Notes: generated by a model not told the origin, from the letters alone. Positions 38,033 to 49,844 are shown, numbered from the stretch's first letter. The stretch is DNA of 64,000 nt from Hyphomicrobiales bacterium (GCA_027489535.1 JAIXZO010000002.1:62001-126000); one strand, 5' to 3'. Numbers and translations are program-made.

Positions 38033-39832
38033 ATGCTGGAACGCCCCGTTTCCTCCTTCGAGCGGACCGAGACGCGGCCCGATCTCGACGGGCCGGAGAA
38101 ACCCGCACCCCGCCGCGGCTTCTGGCGGGGCGTATGGGGCTTTCTCGTTTCGCTGTTCCGCATGCGGATGGACAAGAGCCGGCAGCGGCTGGTGATCGTC
38201 GGGCTTGTGTTTTTCGGGCTGTATGCGACGATTGCCGGCAAGTTGGTGCTGTTCGCGCTGGTCCCCGAGACGCCGCAGACGTTGCGCCGCGCCGCGGGCG
38301 AGTCCATCGCGGCCGCGCGCCCCGACATCGTCGACCGCAACGGCGTGGTGCTGGCGACGGACATCAAGACGGCATCGGTGTTCGCCGAGCCGCGCCGCAT
38401 CATCGACAAGGACGAGGCGGTCGAGCTGCTGACGGCCGTGCTGCCCGATCTCGACCCGCGCGACCTGCGCGAAAAGCTTGGCTCGAAGAAGGGCTTCGTC
38501 TGGGTCAAGCGCGAGATCACGCCCAAGCAGCAGCAGGAAGTGCACCGTCTCGGCCTGCCGGGCGTGGGCTTCATGCCCGAGCACAAGCGCGTCTACCCGA
38601 ACGGCGTTGCGGCCGCCCATATTCTCGGCTTCGCCAATGTCGACAATGTGGGCATCGCCGGCATCGAGAAATATGTCGACAATCTCGGCCTCGCGGACCT
38701 GAACGGCGCCGGGTTCAATATTTCGGCGGCCGATCTCCAGCCCGTGCGGCTCTCCATCGACATCCGCGCCCAGCATGCGCTGCGCGACGAGTTGGCCAAG
38801 GGCGTCGACAAGTTCAAGGCGAAGGCCGCGGCGGGGATGATCCTCGACGTGAATACCGGCGAGGTCGTCGCGCTGGCGTCGCTGCCCGACTTCGACCCGA
38901 ACAACCCGGTCGACGCGCTGGCTCCGGACCGGATCAACCGGATCATGGTCGGCGTCTACGAGATGGGTTCGACCTTCAAGGCCCTGACCACGGCGATGGG
39001 CCTCGATACGGGCAAGATCAACATCAATTCGACGCTCGATGCGCGGGCGGCGCTGCGCTACGGCAAGTTTTCCATCGGCGACTATCACCCGACGCGGCGC
39101 GTGCTGACGGTGCCGGAGGTGTTCATCCATTCCTCCAATATCGGCACCGCGCGCATCGCGCTCGGCGTGGGGGTGAACGGGCACAAGGACTTCCTGCGCC
39201 GCATGGGGCAACTCGAACGCATGCGCACGGAACTGCCCGAAAGTGCCGAGCCGATCGTGCCCGGGCGCTGGGGCGAGCTGAACACCATGACCATCGCCTT
39301 CGGCCACGGCCTGGCGGTGGCGCCGATCCAGGCGGTGGCGGCGACCGCGGCCTTGATGAACGGCGGCAAGCTGATGGTGCCGACCTTCCTCGCCCGCACC
39401 GAGCAGGAAGCCGCCAAGGTGGCCACGCAGGTGGTGAAGCCGGAAACGAGCGAGGCCATGCGCTACGTAATGCGCCTCAACGCCGTGAAGGGCTCCGCCA
39501 CGCGGGCGGCGGTGCCGGGCTATTTCGTCGGCGGCAAGACCGGAACGGCGGAAAAGGTGATCGGCGGGCGCTATGCCAAGAACCGGCTGTTCACGACCTT
39601 CATGGCCGTCGCCCCGGCCGACAACCCGCGCTACCTCTATCTGACCGTGATGGACGAGCCGCAGGGGCTGCCCGAGACGCACGGTTTCGCGACGGCGGGC
39701 TGGAATGCCGGCCCCGTCACCGGCGGCGTGATCGAGCGCACCGCGCCGATCCTCGGCCTTGCGCCACGCTTCGAGCCTCCCGTGATGCCGTTCCCCGCGA
39801 TGGTGAAGCTGGGCGCATGGGGGACGCGATGA
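38033..39832 (+). CDS. ftsI: Peptidoglycan transpeptidase FtsI (PBP3)
   Basis: A 599-residue class B penicillin-binding protein. A cytosolic tail, one membrane helix (about 51-76), the PBP dimer domain, and the transpeptidase domain with catalytic Ser in STFK (about 313), HSSN (about 366) and KTGT (about 502). It crosslinks septal peptidoglycan. A preceding GTG at 38030 is in frame directly before the ATG chosen here. The stop overlaps murE. Confidence 0.95.
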   Translation: MLERPVSSFERTETRPDLDGPEKPAPRRGFWRGVWGFLVSLFRMRMDKSRQRLVIVGLVFFGLYATIAGKLVLFALVPETPQTLRRAAGESIAAARPDIVDRNGVVLATDIKTASVFAEPRRIIDKDEAVELLTAVLPDLDPRDLREKLGSKKGFVWVKREITPKQQQEVHRLGLPGVGFMPEHKRVYPNGVAAAHILGFANVDNVGIAGIEKYVDNLGLADLNGAGFNISAADLQPVRLSIDIRAQHALRDELAKGVDKFKAKAAAGMILDVNTGEVVALASLPDFDPNNPVDALAPDRINRIMVGVYEMGSTFKALTTAMGLDTGKININSTLDARAALRYGKFSIGDYHPTRRVLTVPEVFIHSSNIGTARIALGVGVNGHKDFLRRMGQLERMRTELPESAEPIVPGRWGELNTMTIAFGHGLAVAPIQAVAATAALMNGGKLMVPTFLARTEQEAAKVATQVVKPETSEAMRYVMRLNAVKGSATRAAVPGYFVGGKTGTAEKVIGGRYAKNRLFTTFMAVAPADNPRYLYLTVMDEPQGLPETHGFATAGWNAGPVTGGVIERTAPILGLAPRFEPPVMPFPAMVKLGAWGTR

Positions 39833-41286
39833 AACTCGGCGACCTGTTCCCCGAGGCGCGCGGCGAGGCGGGTTCCAAAGAGATTTCCGACGTCACCGCC
39901 GACAGCCGGGCCGTGGTGCCGGGCGCGGCCTTCGTGGCGGTGGCGGGGACGAAATCGGACGGGCTGAGCTTCGCGCGCGCTGCGGCCGAGAAGGGGGCGG
40001 CGGCCGTCGTCGGCGAGGCGGAAAGCGCCCCGGATCTGCCCGCCGGGACCGTTTACGTGCGCGTGGCGGATGCGCGGCGCAGCCTTGCGCTTGCGGCGGC
40101 GAAGCTGTTTCCGCGCCGGCCCGAAACCATCGTCGCGGTGACGGGGACGAGCGGCAAGACCTCGGTTGCCGACTTCGTGCGGCAGATCTTTCTCGGTTGC
40201 GGACGCGCCGCGGCGAGCCTCGGCACCATCGGCGTGATCAAGCCGTCCGGGCCCGTCTACGGCTCGCTGACGACGCCCGACCCGGTGACGCTGCATCGCA
40301 CGCTCGACGGCTTGGCGGGCGAGGGCGTGACGCATCTGGCGATGGAAGCCTCCTCGCACGGGCTGGATCAACGCCGGCTCGACGGGGTGGAACTCTCGGC
40401 CGCGGCCTTTACCAATCTCGGGCGAGACCATCTCGACTATCACGCGACGGTCGAGGACTACCTCTCGGCCAAGCTGCGCCTGTTCGACACGCTGCTGCCG
40501 GGCTGGTGCCCCGCCGTGCTCAACATGGACGGCGAGTCCTCCGACGCGGTGCTTGCGGCGTGCCGGATGCGGCGGCTGCCGGTGATCACGGTCGGTCGGA
40601 AGGGCAAGGACCTCGAACTGCTGGACCTGCGCGCGGAGGGTTTCGACCAGCGCATGCGGGTGCGCCACGGCGGGCGGGAATTCGACGTCGTGCTGCCGCT
40701 GGCGGGAGCCTTTCAGGCGGAGAACGCGCTGACGGCGGCGGGGCTGGCGCTCGCGGTCGGGGAAGATCCGGCGCTCGTGTTCGCGGCGCTGTCGAAGCTC
40801 GTCGGCGTGAGGGGGCGGCTCGAGCGGGTGGCGACGCATGCGGGCGCGCTGATCCTCGTCGATTACGCGCACAAGCCCGAAGCGATGGAACAGGTGCTCG
40901 ACACGCTGCGCGCGGCGACCGCCGGACGGCTGATCTGCGTGTTCGGCTGCGGCGGCGACCGGGACCGCGGCAAGCGGCCGATCATGGGACGCATCGCGGC
41001 CGAGAAGGCCGACGTGGTGATCGTGACCGACGACAATCCGCGCGGGGAGACGCCGGCCGCGATCCGCGCCGAAATCCTTGCGGGGGCGCCGGGCGCGACC
41101 GAGATCGGCGACCGGGCGGAGGCGATCCGCGCCGCCGTCGCCATGCTGAACGCCGGCGACGTGCTCGTGGTGGCCGGCAAGGGACATGAAACGGGCCAAA
41201 TCGTGGGCGACCGAACTCTGCCGTTTTCCGACCACGATTCGATTCGTGCAGCCGTTGTTGCAGCCGTCGCCGAGGTGTCCCGATGA
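39829..41286 (+). CDS. murE: UDP-MurNAc-tripeptide synthetase MurE (meso-DAP-adding)
   Basis: A 485-residue Mur ligase. The ATP loop reads VTGTSGKTS (about 104-112), then MEASSHGL, RDHLDYH and GGDRDRGKRP. DDNPR near residue 405 is the meso-diaminopimelate specificity motif, as expected in a Gram-negative. It adds the third amino acid in peptidoglycan precursor synthesis. It overlaps ftsI and murF by four bases each. Confidence 0.96.
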   Translation: MKLGDLFPEARGEAGSKEISDVTADSRAVVPGAAFVAVAGTKSDGLSFARAAAEKGAAAVVGEAESAPDLPAGTVYVRVADARRSLALAAAKLFPRRPETIVAVTGTSGKTSVADFVRQIFLGCGRAAASLGTIGVIKPSGPVYGSLTTPDPVTLHRTLDGLAGEGVTHLAMEASSHGLDQRRLDGVELSAAAFTNLGRDHLDYHATVEDYLSAKLRLFDTLLPGWCPAVLNMDGESSDAVLAACRMRRLPVITVGRKGKDLELLDLRAEGFDQRMRVRHGGREFDVVLPLAGAFQAENALTAAGLALAVGEDPALVFAALSKLVGVRGRLERVATHAGALILVDYAHKPEAMEQVLDTLRAATAGRLICVFGCGGDRDRGKRPIMGRIAAEKADVVIVTDDNPRGETPAAIRAEILAGAPGATEIGDRAEAIRAAVAMLNAGDVLVVAGKGHETGQIVGDRTLPFSDHDSIRAAVVAAVAEVSR

Positions 41287-42698
41287 CCGAACCGCTTTGG
41301 ACCGCCGCCGCCTTGGCCGACGCGCTCGGTACCGCGCCTTCGGGCGACGCGCGGGACGTGACAGGCGTGTCCATCGACACGCGGACGCTACGTCCGGGCG
41401 ACCTGTTCGCGGCGCTGAAGGGCGAGCGCGACGGGCATGACTACGTGGCCGCCGCCTTCGACAAGGGCGCGGCCGCCGCCATCGTCGAACGCGGCCGTGC
41501 GGCGGAGTTCGCGGGGCGCGGAACCGTGTTGCCGGTCGACGACGTGTTTGCGGCGCTGCAGGCCCTCGGCCTCGCCGGGCGGGCGCGCAGCGCGGCGCGG
41601 ATCGCGGCGGTGACGGGCTCGGTGGGCAAGACCGGCACGAAGGAGGCGCTGCGGATCGTGCTGTCCGCGCAGGCGGCGACGCATGCTTCGGTCGCCTCCT
41701 ACAACAATCACTTCGGCGTGCCGCTGACTCTGGCGCGGATGCCCGTCGATGCGCATTTCGGCGTGTTCGAGATCGGCATGAACAATGCCGGCGAGATCGC
41801 GCCGCTCGCGGCCATGGTGCGCCCGCATGTGGCGGTGATCACGACGGTCGAAGCCGTGCATCTTGAAAATTTGGGGTCGCTCGAAGCCATCGCCGACGAG
41901 AAGGCGGCCATATTTTCGGGGCTGACGTCGGGCGGGACGGCGGTGATCAACCGCGACAACCCGCATTATGCGCGGATGCGCGCGGCGGCGGAGCGCTCGC
42001 CCGCGGGCCGCATCGCGAGTTTCGGCGAGCATGCGGAGGCGGACGTGCGCATGACGCGGGTGATCCTGAAGCCGGACATGTCGGTGGTGGAGGCGGTGGT
42101 GCACGGCGTGCCGGTGACCTACCGGCTCGGCAGCCCGGGCAAGCATATCGCCATGAACAGCCTCGCCGTGCTCGCCGCCTCGGAGGCGCTGGGCGCGGAC
42201 CTTGCGGTGACGGCGCTCGCGATGGGCGACGTGAAGCCGCCTTCCGGGCGCGGCGAGCGGATCGAACTCGGCGAGAACGGTTCGCGCGTGACCCTGATGG
42301 ACGAGAGCTACAACGCCAATCCGGCCTCGATGCGCGCGGCGCTGTCGATCCTCGGGCAGGTGCCCGTGGGCCTGCGCGGCCGCAAGGTGGCCGTGATGGG
42401 CGACATGCTCGAACTCGGTCCCGATGCCGAATCGCTGCATGCAGGCGTGGCTGCGGCGGTCGAGGAACACGGGATCGATCTCGTGTTCTGCTGCGGGCCG
42501 CTGATGAAGCACCTCTGGAACGCCCTGCCGCGCGAAAAGCGCGGCGGTTACGCCCCGGACTCCGAGGCGCTGGCGGAGGCCGTGCTGTCCGGGGTTCGCC
42601 CCGGCGACGCGGTGATGGTCAAGGGTTCGAACGGCAGCCGCATGGCGCGGGTCGTTTCGGCGCTCAAGGCCCGCTACGCCGCATCCGCAGCCGCCTGA
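41283..42698 (+). CDS. murF: UDP-MurNAc-pentapeptide synthetase MurF
   Basis: A 471-residue Mur ligase. The ATP loop is [10 protein letters not shown] (about 111-120), with [10 protein letters not shown], the [16 protein letters not shown] block and a C-terminal [11 protein letters not shown]. It adds D-Ala-D-Ala to the tripeptide precursor. The ATG overlaps the murE stop. The 23-bp gap to mraY is among the larger ones within the cluster. Confidence 0.96.
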   Translation: MTEPLWTAAALADALGTAPSGDARDVTGVSIDTRTLRPGDLFAALKGERDGHDYVAAAFDKGAAAAIVERGRAAEFAGRGTVLPVDDVFAALQALGLAGRARSAARIAAVTGSVGKTGTKEALRIVLSAQAATHASVASYNNHFGVPLTLARMPVDAHFGVFEIGMNNAGEIAPLAAMVRPHVAVITTVEAVHLENLGSLEAIADEKAAIFSGLTSGGTAVINRDNPHYARMRAAAERSPAGRIASFGEHAEADVRMTRVILKPDMSVVEAVVHGVPVTYRLGSPGKHIAMNSLAVLAASEALGADLAVTALAMGDVKPPSGRGERIELGENGSRVTLMDESYNANPASMRAALSILGQVPVGLRGRKVAVMGDMLELGPDAESLHAGVAAAVEEHGIDLVFCCGPLMKHLWNALPREKRGGYAPDSEALAEAVLSGVRPGDAVMVKGSNGSRMARVVSALKARYAASAAA

Positions 42699-42721
42699 TC
42701 CCGCGAAGGACCCCGACCCGA

Positions 42722-43804
42722 ATGCTCACGCTGCTCGCCGATTTCGCCCCGCAATTCGGGTTTCTGAACGTCTTCCGGTACATCACGTTCCGGACCGGCG
42801 GCGCGACGGTGACGGCGCTGTTCTTCGTGTTCTTCTTCGGCCCCGCCATCATCCGCTCGCTGCGCATCCGGCAGGGCAAGGGGCAGCCGATCCGGGAGGA
42901 CGGCCCGCAGAGCCACCTCGCCAAGAAGGGCACGCCGACGATGGGCGGGCTGATGATCCTGTCCGGGCTGGTCGTGTCGATCCTGCTCTGGGCGAACCCG
43001 ATGAGCCCCTATGTGTGGGTGGTGCTGTTCGTGACGCTCGGCTTCGGGGCCATCGGGTTTTACGACGACTATCTCAAGGTGACGAAGCAGAGCCACAAGG
43101 GGCTTTCGGGCAAGGCGCGGCTCGGCATCGAATTCGCCATCGCGGCGGCGGCCTGCGCGGTGCTGTCGTCCATCGGCTCGGCCAAGCTCTCGACCTCGAT
43201 CACGTTTCCGTTCTTCAAGGACGTGCTGTTCGACATGGGGATCTTCTTCATCGCCTTCGCCGCCTTCGTGGTGGTGGGGGCGGGGAATGCGGTGAATTTG
43301 ACGGACGGGCTCGACGGGCTCGCCATCGTGCCGGTGATGATCGCGGCGGCCACCTTCGGCTTCATCGCCTATCTCTCCGGCAATGCCGTGTTCGCGAACT
43401 ACCTGCAGATCCATTTCGTGCCCGGCACCGGCGAACTCGCGGTGATCTGCGGCGCGATGATCGGGGCGGGCCTCGGCTTCCTGTGGTTCAACGCGCCGCC
43501 CGCGCAGATCTTCATGGGCGACACGGGCTCGCTGGCGCTGGGCGGGCTGCTGGGCACCGTTGCCGTCGCCACGAAGCACGAGATCGTGCTCGCCATCGTG
43601 GGCGGGCTGTTCGTGCTCGAAGCCATGTCGGTGATCATCCAGGTCGCGTCGTTCAAGCTGACCGGCAAGCGCGTGTTCCGCATGGCGCCGATCCACCATC
43701 ATTTCGAACAATTGGGCTGGTCCGAGCCGCAGGTCGTGGTGCGGTTCTGGATCATTTCCGTCGTGCTCGCGCTGGCGGGCCTCGCGACGTTGAAGCTGAG
43801 GTGA
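42722..43804 (+). CDS. mraY: Phospho-MurNAc-pentapeptide transferase MraY
   Basis: A 360-residue membrane enzyme with ten helices. Conserved cytosolic loops: GFYDDYLKV (metal-binding Asp pair), [21 protein letters not shown] and the HHHFE histidine loop near residue 322. It transfers phospho-MurNAc-pentapeptide to undecaprenyl phosphate, forming lipid I. Confidence 0.97.
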   Translation: MLTLLADFAPQFGFLNVFRYITFRTGGATVTALFFVFFFGPAIIRSLRIRQGKGQPIREDGPQSHLAKKGTPTMGGLMILSGLVVSILLWANPMSPYVWVVLFVTLGFGAIGFYDDYLKVTKQSHKGLSGKARLGIEFAIAAAACAVLSSIGSAKLSTSITFPFFKDVLFDMGIFFIAFAAFVVVGAGNAVNLTDGLDGLAIVPVMIAAATFGFIAYLSGNAVFANYLQIHFVPGTGELAVICGAMIGAGLGFLWFNAPPAQIFMGDTGSLALGGLLGTVAVATKHEIVLAIVGGLFVLEAMSVIIQVASFKLTGKRVFRMAPIHHHFEQLGWSEPQVVVRFWIISVVLALAGLATLKLR

Positions 43805-43806
43805 CG

Positions 43807-45207
43807 ATGACGCCGGTCGACGTCTTTGCAGGTCGCGCGGTCGCGCTGTTCGGGCTCGGAGGTTCCGGGCTCGCGACGGCGCGGGCGCTCGCGGCGGGCG
43901 GGGCGGCGGTGGCGTGCTGGGACGACGGCGACAAGGGTCGCGACGCCGCGCGTGCGGCCGGGCTGACGGTCGAGGATCTCGCGGCGGCGGATTGGGCGCG
44001 GTTCGACGCGCTGATCCTGTCGCCGGGCGTGCCGCTGACGCATCCCGTGCCGCATTGGACGGTCGAGAAGGCGAAGGCCGCGGGCGTCGAGATCATCGGC
44101 GACGTGGAGTTGTACTGCCGTCAGAGGGCGAAGGCCGCGCCCGACGCGCCCTTCGTCGCGATCACGGGCACCAACGGGAAATCGACGACGACGGCACTGA
44201 TCGCGCATCTGCTGCGTGAGGCGGGACGCGACGTGCAGCTCGGCGGAAACATCGGCACGGCGATCCTGTCGCTGGAACCGCCCGCGGCGGGGCGGGTACA
44301 TGTGGTCGAATGCTCGTCCTTCCAGATCGACCTCGCGCCGTCGCTCGCGCCGAGCGTGGGCGTGCTCATCAACGTGACGCCCGACCATCTCGACCGGCAC
44401 GGGACGATGGAGAATTACGCCGCGATCAAGGAGCGGCTGATCGCCGGGTCCGATACGGCTGTGGTGGGAACGGACGACGATTACTGCAAGGCCGTCGCCG
44501 AAAGGCGCGCGGCGGCGGGCGGGACGCTCGTGCGGGTGTCCGTGGAGCATGATGAGGCGACCGGGCTCGTGCGCGAGGGCACTGGGCTCGTGTGGCGGTG
44601 CGACGGCACGCGCAAGCCGGCCGCCGACCTTGCGGGAATCGGCACGCTGCGCGGCGTGCACAATGCGCAGAACGCGGCGATGGCGATCGCGGCGGTGTCG
44701 GCCCTGGGCCTCGACGCCGAGACGATCCGGAGCGGGCTCGCGACTTTTCCGGGCCTCGCGCATCGCATGGAGAGCGTCGGCCGGGTCGGACGCGCGCTGG
44801 CCGTCAACGACTCCAAGGCGACGAATGCGGACGCGACGGAGAAGGCGCTCGCGTCCTTTCCCAGCGGGCTGCATTGGATCGTCGGCGGCGTCGCCAAGGA
44901 AGGCGGCATCGCGCCGCTCGCGCCGTATTTCGACCGGATCGAACGGGCTTATCTGATCGGCAAATCGTCCGACGCCTTCGCAGCGACGCTGGACGGGCGC
45001 GTGCCCTATGAACGCTCCGAGACGCTGGAGCGGGCCTTGGAGTCCGCGATTGCGGCGGCGCAAGCCGCCGGGGCCGACGAGCCCGTCGTGCTGCTGTCGC
45101 CGGCCTGCGCCTCCTACGACCAGTTTCCGAATTTCGAGGTTCGGGGCGCGCGGTTCCGCGACCTCGTGACGGCTCGTCCCGACTTCAGCCCCATCAGGAA
45201 GGACTGA
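43807..45207 (+). CDS. murD: UDP-MurNAc-L-Ala:D-Glu ligase MurD
   Basis: A 466-residue Mur ligase. An N-terminal Rossmann-like [16 protein letters not shown] loop [14 protein letters not shown] (from about residue 119), [17 protein letters not shown] and C-terminal [10 protein letters not shown]. It adds D-glutamate. The ATG at 43807 is 2 bp after the mraY stop; the longer frame through mraY is a shadow. Confidence 0.96.
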   Translation: MTPVDVFAGRAVALFGLGGSGLATARALAAGGAAVACWDDGDKGRDAARAAGLTVEDLAAADWARFDALILSPGVPLTHPVPHWTVEKAKAAGVEIIGDVELYCRQRAKAAPDAPFVAITGTNGKSTTTALIAHLLREAGRDVQLGGNIGTAILSLEPPAAGRVHVVECSSFQIDLAPSLAPSVGVLINVTPDHLDRHGTMENYAAIKERLIAGSDTAVVGTDDDYCKAVAERRAAAGGTLVRVSVEHDEATGLVREGTGLVWRCDGTRKPAADLAGIGTLRGVHNAQNAAMAIAAVSALGLDAETIRSGLATFPGLAHRMESVGRVGRALAVNDSKATNADATEKALASFPSGLHWIVGGVAKEGGIAPLAPYFDRIERAYLIGKSSDAFAATLDGRVPYERSETLERALESAIAAAQAAGADEPVVLLSPACASYDQFPNFEVRGARFRDLVTARPDFSPIRKD

Positions 45208-45211
45208 CGGC

Positions 45212-46378
45212 ATGGTTTCGCGCGTCGAACGCTCGCCCTTCGCGGACTGGTGGTGGACCGTGGACCGGTTGCTGCTGGGCCTGATCTTCCTGCTGATGCT
45301 GTGCGGGATCGTGCTGACCTTGGCCGGTTCGCCGCCCGTGGCGGACAGGCTCGGCCTTTCGACCTTCCATTTCGTCGGGCGCCAAGCCTTCTACATGTCC
45401 ATCGCGGCCGTGATCTTTCTGGTCGTGAGCTTTCTGACGCCGCGCTTCGTGCGCCGCGTGGCGCTGCTGGTCTATCTCGCGGGCATGGCGGGCGTGGTCG
45501 CGGCGTTGTTGTACGGGGTGGAAGTGAAGGGCGCGCGGCGCTGGATCAGCCTTGCCGGCGCGAGCATCCAGCCGTCCGAATTCGTGAAGCCGGCCTTCGT
45601 GATCCTCGTCGCGTGGGCGTTCTCGGAAGGCAGCCGTCGCAAGGACCTGCCGGGCAACACGTTCGGCTTCGTGTTGCTGGCGCTGACCATCGTGCCCGTG
45701 ATTTTGCAGCCCGATATCGGGCAGACGCTGCTGATGACGCTGGTCTGGGGCGGTCTCGTTTTTCTCTCGGGCCTGCATCTGTTCTGGGTGCTTGCCTTGG
45801 GCGGGCTCGGAGCGGTGGGCTTGTTCGCGGCCTACAAGCTGCTGCCCCACGTCACGACCCGCATCAACCGCTTCCTCGATCCGCAGTCCGGCGACACGTT
45901 TCAGGTCGACAACGCCATCGAGAGCTTCGTGCAGGGCGGTTGGCTCGGGAAGGGACCGGGCGAAGGGACCGTCAAGCGCATCCTGCCCGACAGCCATACG
46001 GACTTCATCTTCGCCGTGACGGCCGAGGAATTCGGCATCGTGATGTGCCTCGTGCTCGTGCTGCTGTTCATGACGGTGGTGCTGCGCGGGCTGGCGCTTT
46101 CCCGCCGCAGCGAAGACCCGTTCTGCCGCCTGGCCGGGGCGGGGCTCGTGATGCTGTTCGGCATCCAATCCTGCATCAACATGGCGGTGAACGTGCATCT
46201 GATCCCCGCGAAGGGGATGACGCTGCCGTTCATCTCCTATGGCGGTTCGTCCCTGATTTCGCTCGCCATCGGCATGGGCTTCCTGCTCGCCGTGACGCGC
46301 CGGCGTCCGCGCGCCGAATATGTGCCGGCTTGGCCGTTGCCGACCGCCTCCGGCGCGACGGCGGAGGGCCGCGCGTGA
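45212..46378 (+). CDS. ftsW: Lipid II polymerase FtsW (SEDS family)
   Basis: A 388-residue SEDS protein with about ten helices. KGARRWISL, QPSEFVKPAF, LQPDIGQTLL, FIFAVTAEEFG and the C-terminal KGMTLPFISYGGSSL are classic FtsW/RodA blocks. It polymerises glycan strands at the septum with FtsI. It begins 4 bp after murD and overlaps murG. Confidence 0.96.
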   Translation: MVSRVERSPFADWWWTVDRLLLGLIFLLMLCGIVLTLAGSPPVADRLGLSTFHFVGRQAFYMSIAAVIFLVVSFLTPRFVRRVALLVYLAGMAGVVAALLYGVEVKGARRWISLAGASIQPSEFVKPAFVILVAWAFSEGSRRKDLPGNTFGFVLLALTIVPVILQPDIGQTLLMTLVWGGLVFLSGLHLFWVLALGGLGAVGLFAAYKLLPHVTTRINRFLDPQSGDTFQVDNAIESFVQGGWLGKGPGEGTVKRILPDSHTDFIFAVTAEEFGIVMCLVLVLLFMTVVLRGLALSRRSEDPFCRLAGAGLVMLFGIQSCINMAVNVHLIPAKGMTLPFISYGGSSLISLAIGMGFLLAVTRRRPRAEYVPAWPLPTASGATAEGRA

Positions 46379-47466
46379 AGGGCCCCATCCTGCTCGCGGC
46401 GGGAGGAACGGGCGGGCATCTCTTCCCGGCCGAAGCGCTGGCGACGGCGCTCGCGGCGCGCGGCGTTGCGGTGCATCTCGCGACCGACGAGCGGGCGCTG
46501 CAATACGGCAAGAGCTTTCCTGCCGAAGCGATCCATGCCGTCGCTTCGGCGACGCTGAAATCGAAATCGCCCGTCGCGCTTGCGCGGACGGCCGCCGCGC
46601 TCGGCAAGGGCTTTCTGCAATCGCTGATGCTGGTGCGCCGCCTGCGGCCCGCGGCCGTCGTCGGGTTCGGGGGCTATCCCTCCGCTCCGCCTGTGCTGGC
46701 GGCGGCGTTGCTGGGCGTGCCGACCCTGATCCATGAGCAAAACGGCGTGATCGGCCGGGCCAATGCGCTGCTCGCGCCGCGCGTGACCGCGATCGGGACG
46801 GGGTTCGCGCATGTGAAGGGCATCGACGGTGCGGTCGCGGCCAAGGCGCGGCATGTCGGCAATCCCGTGCGCCCCGCGGTTTTGGCCGCCGTGAGTCAGT
46901 ATGACGCACCGCGCCCGGACGGGCCGTTTCGGCTGCTGGTGACGGGCGGAAGCCAAGGTGCGCGGGTGATGACCGACGTCGCGCCCGCCGCCGTCGCGCT
47001 GCTGCCGCCGGAACTGCGCGCGCGCATCACGGTGGTGCAGCAGGCGCGCGGGGAAGATCTCGAGCGCGCGCGCGCCGCCTATGCTCAGGCGGGCGTACAG
47101 GCCGAAATCGAGCCGTTTTTTGCCGATTTGCCGGCCCGCGTCGCCGCCGCGCATCTGGTGATCGGCCGGGCGGGCGCTTCGACCGTGGCGGAGCTTGCGG
47201 TGATCGGGAGACCCTCGATCCTCGTGCCGTTGCCCCATGCGCTCGATCAGGACCAAGCCTCGAACGCCGCATCGCTCGCCGCGACCGGCGCGGCCGAGGT
47301 GGTCGACCAGTCGCGGTTCACGCCGGCGTTCCTTTCGGGGCGGCTCGCATCGCTGATGAACGACGCAAAGTTCTTGTCCGATTCAGCCGAAGCAGCCAGA
47401 AAACTGGGGATACCGGACGCAGCGGAACGATTCGCCGATCTCGTCCTGGAGACCGCCGAACGCTGA
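46375..47466 (+). CDS. murG: UDP-GlcNAc:undecaprenyl-PP-MurNAc-pentapeptide GlcNAc transferase MurG
   Basis: A 363-residue GT-B glycosyltransferase starting at a GTG that overlaps the ftsW stop. Motifs: AAGGTGGHLFPAEAL (donor loop), GFGGYPSAPPVLA, HEQNGVIGRAN, VTGGSQGARVM and GRAGASTVAEL. It makes lipid II on the inner face of the membrane. Confidence 0.96.
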   Translation: MKGPILLAAGGTGGHLFPAEALATALAARGVAVHLATDERALQYGKSFPAEAIHAVASATLKSKSPVALARTAAALGKGFLQSLMLVRRLRPAAVVGFGGYPSAPPVLAAALLGVPTLIHEQNGVIGRANALLAPRVTAIGTGFAHVKGIDGAVAAKARHVGNPVRPAVLAAVSQYDAPRPDGPFRLLVTGGSQGARVMTDVAPAAVALLPPELRARITVVQQARGEDLERARAAYAQAGVQAEIEPFFADLPARVAAAHLVIGRAGASTVAELAVIGRPSILVPLPHALDQDQASNAASLAATGAAEVVDQSRFTPAFLSGRLASLMNDAKFLSDSAEAARKLGIPDAAERFADLVLETAER

Positions 47467-47481
47467 GAAGGATGCCGCCGC

Positions 47482-48894
47482 ATGAAGCTGCCGACCGAGT
47501 TGGGGGCCATTCATTTCGTCGGGATCGGCGGGATCGGCATGTCGGGCATCGCCGAGGTTCTGCACAACCTCGGTTATCGCGTGCAGGGCTCCGACGCTTC
47601 GGACAACGCCAATGTGAAGCGGCTGCGCGACAAGGGAATCGCGGTGGCCGTGGGCCATTCCGCCGACAATCTCGGCGATGCGCAGGTGCTGGTAGTGTCG
47701 ACCGCGATCCGCCGCGACAACCCTGAATTGATGGCCGCGCGGGAGCGCCGCATCCCCGTGGTGCGCCGCGCCGAAATGCTGGCCGAATTGATGCGGCTGA
47801 AGCAGTGCGTGGCCGTGGCCGGCACGCACGGCAAGACCACCACGACCTCGCTGGTGGCGACGCTGCTCGATGCGGGCAAATTCGACCCGACCGTGATCAA
47901 CGGCGGCATCATCAACGCCTACGGCACCAATGCGCGGTTGGGCGCGGGCGAGTGGATGGTGGTGGAGGCCGACGAGTCCGACGGCACGTTCCTGAAGCTG
48001 CCGGCCGACGTGGCGGTGGTGACGAACATCGACCCCGAGCATCTCGACCACTTCAAGACCTTCGACGCGATCAAGGACGCTTTCCGCGCCTTCGTCGAAA
48101 ACCTGCCGTTTTACGGCTTCGCGGTGATGTGCCTCGACCATCCGACCGTGCAGGAACTGGTCGGCAAGATCGAGGACCGCCGGGTGATCACCTACGGCGA
48201 GAACCCGCAAGCCGACGTGCGGCTCTCCGACATCGACCTTTCCGGCGGGCGCTCGCGCTTCTCGGTTTCGATCCGCGACCGGATCTCCGGGACGGTGACG
48301 CTGATCGACGGGCTGTCGCTGCCTATGCCCGGCCATCACAACGCCTTGAACGCGACTGCGGCCATCGCGGTAGCCTACCATCTCGGCATGTCGCCCGAGG
48401 CGATCCGCGAGGGGCTGAAGGGCTTCGGCGGCGTGAAGCGGCGCTTCACGCGCACGGGCGACTGGAAGGGCGTGGCGATCTTCGACGATTACGGTCATCA
48501 CCCGGTCGAGATTTCCGCCGTGCTGCGCGCCGCGCGCGCCTCGACGCCCGGCAAGGTCATCGCGGTGGTGCAGCCGCACCGCTACACCCGCCTCTCGGCG
48601 CTGTTCGACCAGTTCGCCACCTGCTTCAACGATGCGGATACCGTGATCGTGGCCGATACCTACGCGGCGGGCGAGCAGCCCATCGCGGGGGCGGACCGCG
48701 ACAGCCTCGTGTTCGGCATCAAGGCGCACGGGCATCGCCACGTCATCGGGCTCGAAACGCCGGCCGACATCGCGGGCATCGTGGGCGGGATCGCGGGCGA
48801 GGGCGACTACGTCGTGTTTCTCGGCGCGGGCACCATCACGAATTGGGCCTATGCGCTGCCGGGTGAACTCGCGGCCTTGGACGGCGCGAAATGA
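47482..48894 (+). CDS. murC: UDP-MurNAc:L-Ala ligase MurC
   Basis: A 470-residue Mur ligase. [17 protein letters not shown] at the start, ATP loop [10 protein letters not shown] (about 113-122), [22 protein letters not shown] and [10 protein letters not shown]. It starts peptide stem synthesis. It overlaps murB by four bases. Confidence 0.96.
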   Translation: MKLPTELGAIHFVGIGGIGMSGIAEVLHNLGYRVQGSDASDNANVKRLRDKGIAVAVGHSADNLGDAQVLVVSTAIRRDNPELMAARERRIPVVRRAEMLAELMRLKQCVAVAGTHGKTTTTSLVATLLDAGKFDPTVINGGIINAYGTNARLGAGEWMVVEADESDGTFLKLPADVAVVTNIDPEHLDHFKTFDAIKDAFRAFVENLPFYGFAVMCLDHPTVQELVGKIEDRRVITYGENPQADVRLSDIDLSGGRSRFSVSIRDRISGTVTLIDGLSLPMPGHHNALNATAAIAVAYHLGMSPEAIREGLKGFGGVKRRFTRTGDWKGVAIFDDYGHHPVEISAVLRAARASTPGKVIAVVQPHRYTRLSALFDQFATCFNDADTVIVADTYAAGEQPIAGADRDSLVFGIKAHGHRHVIGLETPADIAGIVGGIAGEGDYVVFLGAGTITNWAYALPGELAALDGAK

Positions 48895-49844
48895 CGGCCT
48901 TCCCCGACATCACGCCGGATCTTCGGGCGCGGATGCCGGGGCTGCGCGGTGAATTGACGGCGAATGCGCCGCTGGCGCCGTTCTCCTGGTTCAGGGTCGG
49001 CGGACCGGCGCAGGTGTTGTTTCGTCCGGCGGACGAGAGCGATCTGCAGCTGTTCCTCGCGGGTCTGCCTCACGACGTGCCTCTGACCGTCGTGGGGCTC
49101 GGTTCGAACCTGCTCGTGCGCGACGCGGGTGTGGCGGGCGTGGTGGTGCATCTGGGCAAGCCGTTTCAAGGCATCGCCGTGGAGCCCGGCCTGCGGCTGC
49201 GCGCCGGAGCGGGGGCTGCGGACGTGAAGGTCGCGCGGGCGGCGGCGGAGGCCGGGATCGCCGGGCTCGCCTTCATGCGCGGCATTCCCGGCACGGTCGG
49301 CGGCGCGGTGCGCATGAATGGCGGAGCCTACGGGCGCGAGACGGCGGACGTGTTCGTCTCCGCGCGCGGCATCGACCGCACGGGGGCGGTGCGGAGCTTC
49401 GACAAGGCCGCGATGGGCTTTGCCTACCGCCATGCGGCCGCGACGGACGTGATTTTCACCGAGGCGCTGTTTCAAGGCGAGGCGGGCGAACCGGCGGCTA
49501 TCCTCGCGGAGATGAACGCGATCACCGAGCAGCGCTCGGCGACGCAGCCGGTGAACACGCGCACGGGCGGCTCGACCTTCAAGAACCCCGACGGGGCGAA
49601 GGCGTGGGAGCTGATCGACCGGGCGGGCTGCCGCGGTCTGCGGATGGGCGGGGCGCAGGTCTCGGAGCTGCACTGCAATTTTCTGGTGGCCGCGCCCGGC
49701 GCGACTGCGGCGGAGATCGAGGGGCTCGGGGAGGAGGTGCGCCGCCGCGTGCGCGAGACCTCCGGCGTCGAGCTCGAATGGGAAATCAAGCGGATCGGAA
49801 CGGCGGGCGATGCGGTCGCCGGCGGGCCGGACGGGCTGAAATAG
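48891..49844 (+). CDS. murB: UDP-N-acetylenolpyruvoylglucosamine reductase MurB
   Basis: A 317-residue FAD enzyme. [27 protein letters not shown] (FAD loop), [18 protein letters not shown] and GGSTFKNP (catalytic Ser). It reduces the enolpyruvyl group to make UDP-MurNAc. 28 bp separate it from ddl. Confidence 0.96.
   Translation: MTAFPDITPDLRARMPGLRGELTANAPLAPFSWFRVGGPAQVLFRPADESDLQLFLAGLPHDVPLTVVGLGSNLLVRDAGVAGVVVHLGKPFQGIAVEPGLRLRAGAGAADVKVARAAAEAGIAGLAFMRGIPGTVGGAVRMNGGAYGRETADVFVSARGIDRTGAVRSFDKAAMGFAYRHAAATDVIFTEALFQGEAGEPAAILAEMNAITEQRSATQPVNTRTGGSTFKNPDGAKAWELIDRAGCRGLRMGGAQVSELHCNFLVAAPGATAAEIEGLGEEVRRRVRETSGVELEWEIKRIGTAGDAVAGGPDGLK

Noticed and set aside
38134-39828. Upstream extension of the murE frame through ftsI
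   Set aside because: Shadow in another frame of ftsI; murE begins at the ATG overlapping the ftsI stop.
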